64,000 nt of DNA from Paludibacteraceae bacterium (GTDB lineage: Bacteria > Bacteroidota > Bacteroidia > Bacteroidales > Paludibacteraceae), in contig JAFGVV010000005.1 in the NCBI GenBank assembly GCA_016937795.1, positions 1-64,000 on the forward strand. The letters run 5' to 3'. The notes beneath the pieces were generated by a model, which made no database searches, was not told where the DNA came from, and saw only the letters and a list, made by a program, of their open reading frames with translations. Position 1 is the first letter of the stretch. Every line of letters starts with the position of its first letter. Of this stretch, positions 16,531-25,400 are shown piece by piece. Made by a program: the position numbers and the translations under genes.

Positions 16531-18591
16531 CTATTCTTTCAACTTGATACTTACAGTAAATACCGATCCTTCGCCCACGGTGCTTTTTACCGAAATGTTG
16601 CCGCCCAGCATTTCTGCATATTTTTTAGCTATGGCAAGTCCCAGTCCGGTGCCTCCGAAACGTCGCGAGGTACTGTTGTCGGCCTGCCTGAATTCATCGA
16701 ATATATGCTGAATGTGTTCTGGGGCAATACCAATACCGGTGTCGGTCACTTCAATTCTGAGTTGGTCATTAATTTTCGAACTAAAAATCTCGACTTTGCC
16801 TTCCGAGGTGAATTTTACTGCATTGGCTAATATATTTTGCAGTATATGGCGAAATTTCTTTTCGTCAGTATCAAATTCAACATCTGTCGATTGCAGGTTG
16901 CAACTAATAATAATTCCTTTTTCGTGTGCAATTGGGCGGATGGCTTCACATATATTTTCCATTAAGTCCGAAAGTTTCACATGTGTGTAAATAATTTCTT
17001 CGCGCCCTGTTTCGATGCGCGAATAATCGAGGATGTCGTTGATAATAGTGAGCAAGTGTTTTCCATTGCGTTCTATTACGGGTAAATAACCGAATAATTC
17101 GTTGTCTATTTTGCCCGTAAGTCCCCGGGCGAGAACTCCCGAAAGTGCAATGATGGAGTTCAATGGTGTGCGTAATTCGTGACTCATACCCGAGAGAAAG
17201 CGTGTTTTAAGTTCGTTCACTTCGTGGAGTTGCTCCTTCTGTATTTCAAGTGTTTTATTTTTCTCTTCGAGTTCAATCGATTGTTGTTCAAGTCTTTCGG
17301 AGAATTTTTCGAGTTGCCGGTATGCCAATACGCCTTCAACCCTTGCATTCAGAGTGTCGTGAATGTTATAAATAAGCAACTCGGCTGTTTCACTGAATTT
17401 TCGTACGGCTGCAAGTGAAATCACTGCCACTACTTCGTCGTCGACAAGTAACGGGATGCAAATGATCTCACGCGGTACAATATCGCCTGTGAGTGTGTTG
17501 AAAATGAAACTTGTGTCGTGTGGTATTTTGCTTATTTTTTGAATTTTGCGGGTTATAATGCACATAGCGAGTTCGCCTTCGGGTTGCTTTGCCGAATAGG
17601 TTTTTTGAGCATCGGCATGTACACCAACCGCATGAAAAAGTGTATACTCCTGCTTTTGTTTGTTCAGTAAATAGCAGGCCACAATTTGCGATTGCGTATT
17701 TGTAGCCAGTTCGGGTAGCAATTGTGCAAAAAAATGTTGTGCATCCGTTTCACGAAGCATCGCATTGCTGAGTTTTTTTTCAAGCTCACCGAGATTAATG
17801 TTTTGTTGAACACGTGAGGCCAGATTGTTGAAAGTGTCGGATAACAGTCCGAACTCATTTCCTTTATCGATATTGCTGCGTGCATTTAAATCGCCATTTT
17901 GAAGTTGTTGTGCAACCAGTGTCAGGCTGGTAATGGAGTCGCGGATGTGTCGTAATAAATGGTAGTTGATAAAAACAGATATCGTAAGTATTAAAAAAAT
18001 CAGAATATACAACTCCATATTGAGCTGTGCTCTTAGTTTAATTGAATCATTATATACATTCGTGCTTATGTTTGTTGAAGACACATTTATTTGTTCAATA
18101 TTATGAAATAATATTTCACGAAGTTGTCCACTTCGGCCTGTTGCTTTAACCCTGTCGATAACATCATTGATTTTCGATTTGTCATTCTTTACACTTGCGT
18201 TGTTCTGATACAATAATGCACTCCATGCATTAAAAGCCTCAAAAGCAAGTTCGACATCGGATTGTGGCCCTGTATATTTTGTTCGAAGCACCTGAAACTG
18301 TTGCAGCGCATTTGCATTTGCTTTGGCTATGGTTTCTTCGGCAAGGCTTTGTTCGTCGTAGTTTCGTGCCAGCATCATATCTCTTACGCCAAGTCGCATG
18401 CTTGTAATTTCATTTTTCAATGTATTTACAGCTACACGTACCGATAATGAATTAGTATAAAAATACTCGGTTTTTTTATGTAAATCGTTTGCATGCATTA
18501 CCGAAATCAGTCCGATAACAATCACAAATATTACATGGATAATTACACTAAACAATAGCAGGCTGCTGATTTTGTATTGTTTATACTTCAT
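16531..18591 (-). CDS. Membrane sensor histidine kinase: 4-helix sensor, HAMP, GAF, HisKA, HATPase
   Basis: A 686-residue kinase. A transmembrane helix (about 10-32), a periplasmic MCP-like four-helix bundle (about 33-193) and a second transmembrane helix (about 195-215) lead into a HAMP linker (about 216-270). A GAF domain (about 280-420), a coiled coil and the HisKA domain follow. The H-box is GMSHELRTPLNSI with His471. The HATPase has NILANAVKFTSEG, DTGIGIAPEHIQHIF and the G-box GGTGLGLAIAKK. It starts 16 bases after the stop of the REC/PAS/GAF protein (18608-21703), so the two are almost certainly co-transcribed and may work as a split hybrid. No response regulator domain is attached. Confidence 0.92.
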   Translation of the reverse strand: MKYKQYKISSLLLFSVIIHVIFVIVIGLISVMHANDLHKKTEYFYTNSLSVRVAVNTLKNEITSMRLGVRDMMLARNYDEQSLAEETIAKANANALQQFQVLRTKYTGPQSDVELAFEAFNAWSALLYQNNASVKNDKSKINDVIDRVKATGRSGQLREILFHNIEQINVSSTNISTNVYNDSIKLRAQLNMELYILIFLILTISVFINYHLLRHIRDSITSLTLVAQQLQNGDLNARSNIDKGNEFGLLSDTFNNLASRVQQNINLGELEKKLSNAMLRETDAQHFFAQLLPELATNTQSQIVACYLLNKQKQEYTLFHAVGVHADAQKTYSAKQPEGELAMCIITRKIQKISKIPHDTSFIFNTLTGDIVPREIICIPLLVDDEVVAVISLAAVRKFSETAELLIYNIHDTLNARVEGVLAYRQLEKFSERLEQQSIELEEKNKTLEIQKEQLHEVNELKTRFLSGMSHELRTPLNSIIALSGVLARGLTGKIDNELFGYLPVIERNGKHLLTIINDILDYSRIETGREEIIYTHVKLSDLMENICEAIRPIAHEKGIIISCNLQSTDVEFDTDEKKFRHILQNILANAVKFTSEGKVEIFSSKINDQLRIEVTDTGIGIAPEHIQHIFDEFRQADNSTSRRFGGTGLGLAIAKKYAEMLGGNISVKSTVGEGSVFTVSIKLKE

Positions 18592-18607
18592 TAGAATTCT
18601 TGTTTTT

Positions 18608-21600
18608 TTAGAAGATTTTGTATTTTTCGTCTTTACCGGTAGCCTTCAGTAGCTCGTTAATCTCTTTTTTCAGATTAATCATATTCAGCTCGCGGTCTAC
18701 TGTAAGTTTATGGAAACGTATAAGTTCGTCCATTTTTTCCTGTAGTTGTCGTTCGGCTCTGCGGCGTTCGGTAATGTCGTTGATAAGCACATGACGGGCT
18801 TTTCGGCCATCCGCTACTATTGCGTAGGAAGTAATTTCAACAATGATATGCTCTCCGTTTTTTTTGATATGAGTCCAGTCGCCCGAAAAGTCCATATTTT
18901 CCTGGTTTCTGACTGATTCTATCATTCGGTGGTGTTCGTCTTTGGGACGAATATCGAGTATAGTCATATTCTGAAATTCTTCCTGCGAATATCCATAATG
19001 ATGTATGGCAGCCTGGTTAACCTCTATAAATTTTAAAGTGCTCACATCGTATATCCACATTACTTGAGGATTGGAAGCAAAGAGTTGCCGGTATTTTTTT
19101 TCGCTGTCGAGCAAAAGCTGTTCATTGCGTTTTCGTTGGCTTATATCCCGTATTGTGATGGATGTTTTCAATAGTCCGGCCTTGTTGTGGAATATTGTGG
19201 AAGATAGTTCAGCTTCGAATTTTTCGCCGTTTTTACGTATCATGCTAATTTCTCCGGCAAAGGTGCCTGTTTGCTCTCTGGTTTCGAGAGCTGTCTTCAG
19301 GCGTGGGTCGGTAGCGTCAACTAAAAGTTTTCTTCCACCTTTCAATATTTCCTCCTCGCTGTACCCAAACAAATTGCAACAGGCAGGATTGGCCGAATAT
19401 ACCGATCCATCAGGAGATGTTAGCATAATCGATTCGAAGGAAGATTCAAAAATTGATTTGTAGCGGTTTTCACTTTCGAGCACTAGCTCTTCACTTTTTT
19501 TACGAGCCAGATACTGACCAACCTGCGAACCATAAAGCTCTAGTATTTCCAGGTTTTCAGGTTCCTTGTTTTTAGGATATATCAGCAGGAAATGCCCCAG
19601 CATTTCATCAAAATTAGTAATGGTTACCACAGCAACTTTACCCGTATTGAAGCTGTTTTCGATAAGTTTAACCACAAAGGCCGGTATTTGTTTTCCGGAA
19701 ATTTCTCCAATGTTTTTGTAAATACTAACTACCTCCACACGGTTGTTGAAATACCGAACAGGGCCTTCTTTCCACTCGTGGTCGAGTAAGTTAAATCCAA
19801 GATATTTTTTCGATAAATTTGTGTAATTATCGAGACCTGACATAGCTTTGGTTCGATAGCTTTTCGATTGCTCATCGAAAAGATTAAACGAAACAAATCG
19901 TGCTTCACTGATACTGTGTAATATTCCGGCGAGTTTTTCGTAATCAGGGGTAGTGTGTTTTGTTTGTATAAGCTCTGAACTTTCGTACAAAAGTTTGTTG
20001 AGTATGTCGCGTTTTTTTTGCAATTGTTCGTTGGCTAATTTTCGTTGTGTAATGTCGTTTACCATCACATGTAAAGCTTTCCTACCATTCACAGAGGTAG
20101 GCGAAGAGGTAAGTTCCACATGAATTATATCGCCGTTTTTACAGCAATGGCGGGCATACACTTCGGTTCTGATACCCAGATTCATTAATTCGAGATTTTT
20201 GTAAAGCAAAGGCATGTCTTCCTTTGGACGGATGTTTCTGATGTTTAAGGTCAGGAATTCCTCATGAGTGTAACCGTAATGTTTACATGCAGCATCGTTT
20301 ACCTCAAGGAAAGCAAGTGTTTCAGTATCGAAAATCCACATGGGTTGGGGGTTTCGGGCAAATAGTTCGCGGTATCTCACTTCGCTTTTGCGCAGCGAGA
20401 TAAGTGCTTTTTTACGTTTGTGTGTGTTTACAAGTACCTGTGTAAATACTTTCAGCAGGTTTTGTTCGCTTTCACTGTATTCGTGAAAAGTGAGTACAGA
20501 GTCGAATCCGGCAAAACCTATACATTTTCCATCATCCATTAAGGGGATGGCAATCAGACTTTTAATTCCCTGAGCTTCGAGTGTTTTTTTTGAACTTCCA
20601 CCTTTGTACCGTCGCATATCGGGTATGTAAATAACTTCAGCACGGGCATGTGTAAGAGGCCATTCTTCCATTTCGGACAAAGGAATCGCCTGTAAATTAG
20701 AAATCTGCGATGTGATGTCTGTGTTGCACCATTCGTAAGTGTTGTAAGCAAGTTTGTTTTCAAAATCATAATCGAAAATATAGCTTCGGTCGGCTTTTAC
20801 AAAACGGCCCAGCTTTTCGAGCGATTCCAGAATTACGGTATTAACTTCGTCGAGGGGCAAATTGATAAAGGATGTGGAAATATCCATGAGCAACTGTCGG
20901 AAAGCATTGAGTCGTTCAATTAGCTGTTCCGAGTTTTTTCGGTCATCTATGTTTCGGAAATTGATTACCACGCTGTTAACAGCATTGTTGCTAAGCAGGT
21001 TGGTGAGTTTACTTTCAACCCATATCCAGTGTCCATGCTTGTGTTTGAGTCTGCATTGAAGGGTAGGGGCGTAGCCGGCATCATTAAAAACTCTTTCCAC
21101 ATGTTTCAAAATGTAGTCTAAGTCGTCGGGATGGGTTATGTCGTTGGCTGTAAGGTTTATCAGATCGGATGGTTGATATCCGAATATTTTTTGTGCCGAC
21201 GAACTAATGTATTTAAAGTGTTTAGTATGGTCGACGAGTACTATGCCATCGGATGCATTTTCAATAATATTTTTGTAGAATTCGCTGATCTGGCGGATTT
21301 GTTTTTCTGCATAAGCGAGTTTGTTTTCGTTTTCAAGTTCCTGCTGGATACGTTTCATTATGTCAGGCAGACGATCGAAAAGCAAACTGTCCTTTACCAA
21401 ATAGTCGCGAGCGCCGAGTTTCATCATCTCTACCGCAATGCGTTCGTCGCCCTGCCCGGTGGACATGATAAAAGGTGGATTGCAAAGCCCCTTTTCTTTA
21501 CGGGCTTTTATCCAATCCTGCGCGTTTTTTACTCCGGCAATGCTGTAGTCGACTATCATAAGCAATTCGTCGCAGTTTTCGGCAAGCCATTGATCAGCTT

Positions 21601-21703
21601 TTTCGAAATCCTCGACCCATTGCACTTTGTAGTTTAAATCTTCAAGTTCCGATTGCATTAGGGTAGCAATTCCGGGATCATCTTCGATAAGTAATATAGT
21701 CAT
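18608..21703 (-). CDS. REC-PAS-GAF-PAS-GAF-PAS-PAS signalling protein without output domain
   Basis: A 1031-residue soluble protein. The N-terminal receiver has Glu7/Asp8/Asp9, phospho-acceptor Asp52 (MIVDYSIAG) and Lys104 (YLVKDSLL). Then come PAS (about 138-260), GAF (about 265-435), PAS (about 438-560), GAF (about 562-735), PAS (about 740-865) and PAS (about 866-985). A C-terminal coiled coil ends in DRELNMINLKKEINELLKATG. This type of helix normally leads into a histidine kinase or cyclase, but the protein stops there. The kinase at 16531-18591 begins 16 bases downstream. No frameshift is evident at the junction, so the missing output domain looks like real architecture rather than an error. 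A partner kinase through coiled-coil contact is an inference. Confidence 0.88.
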   Translation of the reverse strand: MTILLIEDDPGIATLMQSELEDLNYKVQWVEDFEKADQWLAENCDELLMIVDYSIAGVKNAQDWIKARKEKGLCNPPFIMSTGQGDERIAVEMMKLGARDYLVKDSLLFDRLPDIMKRIQQELENENKLAYAEKQIRQISEFYKNIIENASDGIVLVDHTKHFKYISSSAQKIFGYQPSDLINLTANDITHPDDLDYILKHVERVFNDAGYAPTLQCRLKHKHGHWIWVESKLTNLLSNNAVNSVVINFRNIDDRKNSEQLIERLNAFRQLLMDISTSFINLPLDEVNTVILESLEKLGRFVKADRSYIFDYDFENKLAYNTYEWCNTDITSQISNLQAIPLSEMEEWPLTHARAEVIYIPDMRRYKGGSSKKTLEAQGIKSLIAIPLMDDGKCIGFAGFDSVLTFHEYSESEQNLLKVFTQVLVNTHKRKKALISLRKSEVRYRELFARNPQPMWIFDTETLAFLEVNDAACKHYGYTHEEFLTLNIRNIRPKEDMPLLYKNLELMNLGIRTEVYARHCCKNGDIIHVELTSSPTSVNGRKALHVMVNDITQRKLANEQLQKKRDILNKLLYESSELIQTKHTTPDYEKLAGILHSISEARFVSFNLFDEQSKSYRTKAMSGLDNYTNLSKKYLGFNLLDHEWKEGPVRYFNNRVEVVSIYKNIGEISGKQIPAFVVKLIENSFNTGKVAVVTITNFDEMLGHFLLIYPKNKEPENLEILELYGSQVGQYLARKKSEELVLESENRYKSIFESSFESIMLTSPDGSVYSANPACCNLFGYSEEEILKGGRKLLVDATDPRLKTALETREQTGTFAGEISMIRKNGEKFEAELSSTIFHNKAGLLKTSITIRDISQRKRNEQLLLDSEKKYRQLFASNPQVMWIYDVSTLKFIEVNQAAIHHYGYSQEEFQNMTILDIRPKDEHHRMIESVRNQENMDFSGDWTHIKKNGEHIIVEITSYAIVADGRKARHVLINDITERRRAERQLQEKMDELIRFHKLTVDRELNMINLKKEINELLKATGKDEKYKIF

Positions 21704-21737
21704 AGCTTAAATATTTTTTGAGTGAACAAGTAAACAA

Positions 21738-21815
21738 GTGAATCAACCGATCAACCGATCAACCAATCAACCAATCAACCAATCAACCAATCAACCAATC
21801 AACCAATCAACCAAT
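21738..21815. repeat. Octamer satellite tract (AACCAATC orientation)
   Basis: Near-perfect period-8 repeats (AATCAACC) between the start of the 18608-21703 gene and the stop of the receiver gene at 21818. It is the least degenerate copy in the window, suggesting recent expansion. Confidence 0.92.
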
Positions 21816-21817
21816 CA

Positions 21818-22240
21818 TCACACTTTTATAATTTGCAGAAACAGTCCGATTCGTTTGAGAGTTTCGGCAAAAAGAGTAAAGTTAATAGGTTTGGTGATAT
21901 ATACATTACAGCCAAGCTGATAGCATTTGTCTATTTCGTGCTGATCGTCGGTGGTTGTTAGCATTATTACCGGAAAATCTTTTAATTCAGGATGTTGCTT
22001 GATACGTTTAAGTGTTTCCAAGCCATCCATGCGTGGCATGTTTATGTCCAATAATATCAGATAATCCTCGGTTTGGCTTTTATTTTCATCACCTGATAGA
22101 AATTCCCAAAGTTCAAGTCCGTCGTTGAACCGCTCAATAGGGTTGGATAAACCTGATTCACGCAAACCTTCAGTAATAAGTTCGGCATGTCCGTCGTCAT
22201 CTTCAGTGATGAGAATTCTAATGAGTTTGTGTTGTGACAT
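21818..22240 (-). CDS. Stand-alone response regulator receiver protein (Rcp1-like)
   Basis: A 140-residue single REC domain with no effector. Acidic residues lie near 14-16 (LITEDDDG). The phospho-acceptor is Asp65 (LILLDINMPRMDGLE), with the Thr pair at 95-97 and Lys117 (VYITKPIN). The loop insertion after beta-3 (FLSGDENKSQTEDY) is typical of Rcp1-type regulators that pair with phytochrome-like or multi-PAS kinases. It lies between the 12-PAS kinase (22434-27932, upstream) and the REC/PAS/GAF protein, separated from both by satellite tracts. It probably acts as a phosphotransfer shuttle in this cluster. Confidence 0.92.
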   Translation of the reverse strand: MSQHKLIRILITEDDDGHAELITEGLRESGLSNPIERFNDGLELWEFLSGDENKSQTEDYLILLDINMPRMDGLETLKRIKQHPELKDFPVIMLTTTDDQHEIDKCYQLGCNVYITKPINFTLFAETLKRIGLFLQIIKV

Positions 22241-22282
22241 AATGTTTAAATTTATATTTTATAATTGAGCTAAAGCCCAAAC

Positions 22283-22426
22283 GATCCAATCATCCAAATA
22301 TCCAATTAACTAATCAACTAATTAACTAATCAACTAATCAACTAATCAACCAATCCACTAATCAACCAATTAACCAACCACTAATTAACCAATCCACTAA
22401 TCCATTAACCAACCAATCCACCAGTA
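22283..22426. repeat. Octamer satellite tract
   Basis: Degenerate AATCAACT/AATCAACC repeats filling most of the gap between the receiver gene start (22240) and the 12-PAS kinase stop (22434). Confidence 0.9.
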
Positions 22427-22433
22427 AAAAAAT

Positions 22434-25400
22434 CTATTCACTAAATATCTGGTTCGGCAATTCGATAAAGAATTTTGTGCCCAGATTTTCTTGTGATGCT
22501 ACCCGGATATTTCCTTTGTGTTTTTCAATAATTCGTTTTACTACACTAAGCCCAATTCCTTCGCCGCTTTGCGATTTGTAATCGACACGGAAAAATACAT
22601 TCCAGATTTTATCGAGATATGTTTCCGAAATACCAATACCATTGTCTGCAATACAATACAAGGTGCTGTTTTGCATCTGTTGTCCGCTGATGTGAATCAA
22701 TAATTGACGGTCTTTTGCGTTGTATTTCAGTGCATTGCCTATAATGTTGCTGAAAAGCTGGTTGAGCATATTCTCGTCGCCATAGCAGGCAGGGAGCTTT
22801 TCGACCTCAATATTAGCATTTTTTTCGCTAATTTCATGGTTAAATGATTTTCTAATGTTGTGAATGAGTTTATCCACATCTGTTTTTTGTATTTGCATGG
22901 GTAGCCTACCTGTACGCGATATCTGTAACAGTCCATTGAGCATGCGATCCATTTTCACTACATTGTTGAAAATATAATCGAGCGACAGAGGAATTTTCTC
23001 GCTAAGTTGTTCGTGTAAAAGTTTCTTACGTTCGTCATCCGTCATTGAGTCCTTCAGAATGTGTTGAATTTGTTCGGTTTGCTTTTTCAGGCGGCTACTG
23101 AATCCCTGTATGTTAACCAACGGTGAACGTAAGTCGTGCGAAGTGATATATACATAACTTTCGAGTTCTTTGTTTTTATCCTCTAATTTTTTGTTGTAAT
23201 TAGAAATGTCGGTCAGATCGGTTGCCAGCACTGCAAAAGTGCCATTGCCGGGCGATACTACCGATAGCCTGAAGATTTTGTTCGGAAAAGTGATATCGTC
23301 AGAAAATTCAAAACCAGTCCCTTCATTAGCCACACTAATAAATTTGTCCAGATGTGGTATTTTTTCAAATTTATAGATTTCAGTGCCTGATTTTCCAATA
23401 ATTTCAGCACGTGAAAGATGAACAAGTTCGCAAAATGCCGGATTACAATCAGTAATTCTAAAATCAATCACCTTTCCTTCATTATCGTAAACCAACGAGT
23501 GTATCGAAACCACATCATTCATTTCGTTGAAAAGTGTTCTGAATTTTTCTTCGCTGGCCAACAATGCTTCCTGTGCATTTTTTCGATCAGTAATGTCAGT
23601 AATAAACCCTTCGAGATAAGTGATATTTGTGTCAGGATCGGTTACCGGGCGTCCCTGTTCCCAAACCCAGCGAACATCACCGTGAATATCGATGATACGG
23701 TATTCTTCAGTAAATACTTTTTGTTCCGGTACTACCTGTTCCCATTGCGTATTGATTCGGGGCTGATCTTCGGGATGAATTATTTCGTTAAAAGCCAGTT
23801 CTTTGTTTTGCAGTAGCTGCTCGGGTTTGTAGCCTGTAATGCTTGTTATGCCCTCGCTCAGAAAATGCATAGTCCAGTCTTTGTCGTAAGCGCATCGATA
23901 TACAAAGCCCGGCAAATTACTGATCATGGTTTGTAGCTGCCTTTCTTTTTTAAGTAGAGCTGTTTCTGCTAATTTTCTATCCGTGATGTCGAACTGAATG
24001 CCCTGCGAGCCCACCACTCTGTTACCAAAACCAAAAACAGGAGATTTTACAACCTGATAATATTTTCGTGTACCATCGGGCAGGTTGTACACTTCTTCGA
24101 TCTCGATGGGTTCACCGGTTCGCATTATTTGCTGATGGTGATCTTCTCCTTCGGGCAGTGTGCTCTGAAAGAAGTCGTTCATCTCCGAAATTTTTCTATC
24201 TTTTGTGATTTCGTATTCATAAAGTTCATTCGTTGTTTTCCCAATAATTTCTTCTGCTTTTAGTCTTTTCATTTTGCAGAAAATGTTATTGACAAAAATA
24301 TAGCGTCCATCAGCATCCTTACGAAATACAGAGCCGGGAATGTGCTCTACAAACGAATGATAAAGCTTTTGCGACTCGATAAGCGCTATTTCGGTACGTT
24401 TTTGTAAAGTGATTTCCAGAAATGCAGCCACAAAATGGTCGGGTTTATATTGATAGGCCACACAGTCGTACCAGCGGTCGTTGGCTTCGAGATATTGCTG
24501 AAAGCGTATTTCCTTACCCGTTTTTGCCACTTTGCCAAATTTTCCTATCCAGTCCGATGGATCGTTTTGAATACCCGGAAAAGCCTCGCTTGCTTTCATT
24601 CCTACAGGATTTACACCGGTGAGCTCCTGATAACTGCTGTTGGCTTCGAGAAAAAGATAATCTGTAGGTTCGCCATCCTGGTTGTATATCATTTTATGAT
24701 AAGCAATACCAATGGGTCCTTTTTCGAACAACGATCGGAAATTTAATTCGCTTTCCTGCAATGCTTCCTCTGCTTTTACCTGTTCGCCAATATCCTCAAT
24801 CATACACAAATGATGACCGGTTTCCTGTTCGTCGATTTTTATCAGCACTACCGACATTTTTACCCACACCGGACTACCATCGGGTTTAAGGTAACGTTTT
24901 TTCATGCTGAAAAAGTCGCGTTTGCCTTCTATGAGTTCATTCATTAGGTTGTTGTCGGCGTCCAGGTCGTCGGGATGTGTGATTTCCATCCAACTTGTGC
25001 GGGTAAGTACCTCGCGGCTGCGTCCGGTAATTTCGGCAAACTTGTTGTTCGTTTCAATGTTGATGCCTGTTTTGGTATCGACAAGCGAAATACCAAATGG
25101 CGACTGATCGAAGATCAACCGGAACATTTCACGTGATTTACGGTAGTTTTCCTCTGCAATTTTCCGCTCGTTAATGTCCTGAAACGATCCGCTTACACCT
25201 ATGATTTCAGTTTTTTCATTGTAGTTTGTTTCGCCGGTTACCCTCACCCAGACTCTTTCACCTGAATTGTTTATAATTTGTAGTTCTAAATCGTAAGGAA
25301 TGCCACTGTGTAAACAGGCATTAAACGAGTTAGTGATGGTGTCAATGTATTCTTTAGCATAAAAGTTTATTCCTTCTTCCAAAAGGGGTGAATAGCCGTG

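Noticed and set aside
18608..18660. Frameshift joining the 1031-residue protein to the downstream kinase
   Set aside because: The stop is clean, the next gene starts with its own membrane helix and periplasmic domain, and the 16-base gap offers no slippery site, so two separate genes are more likely.
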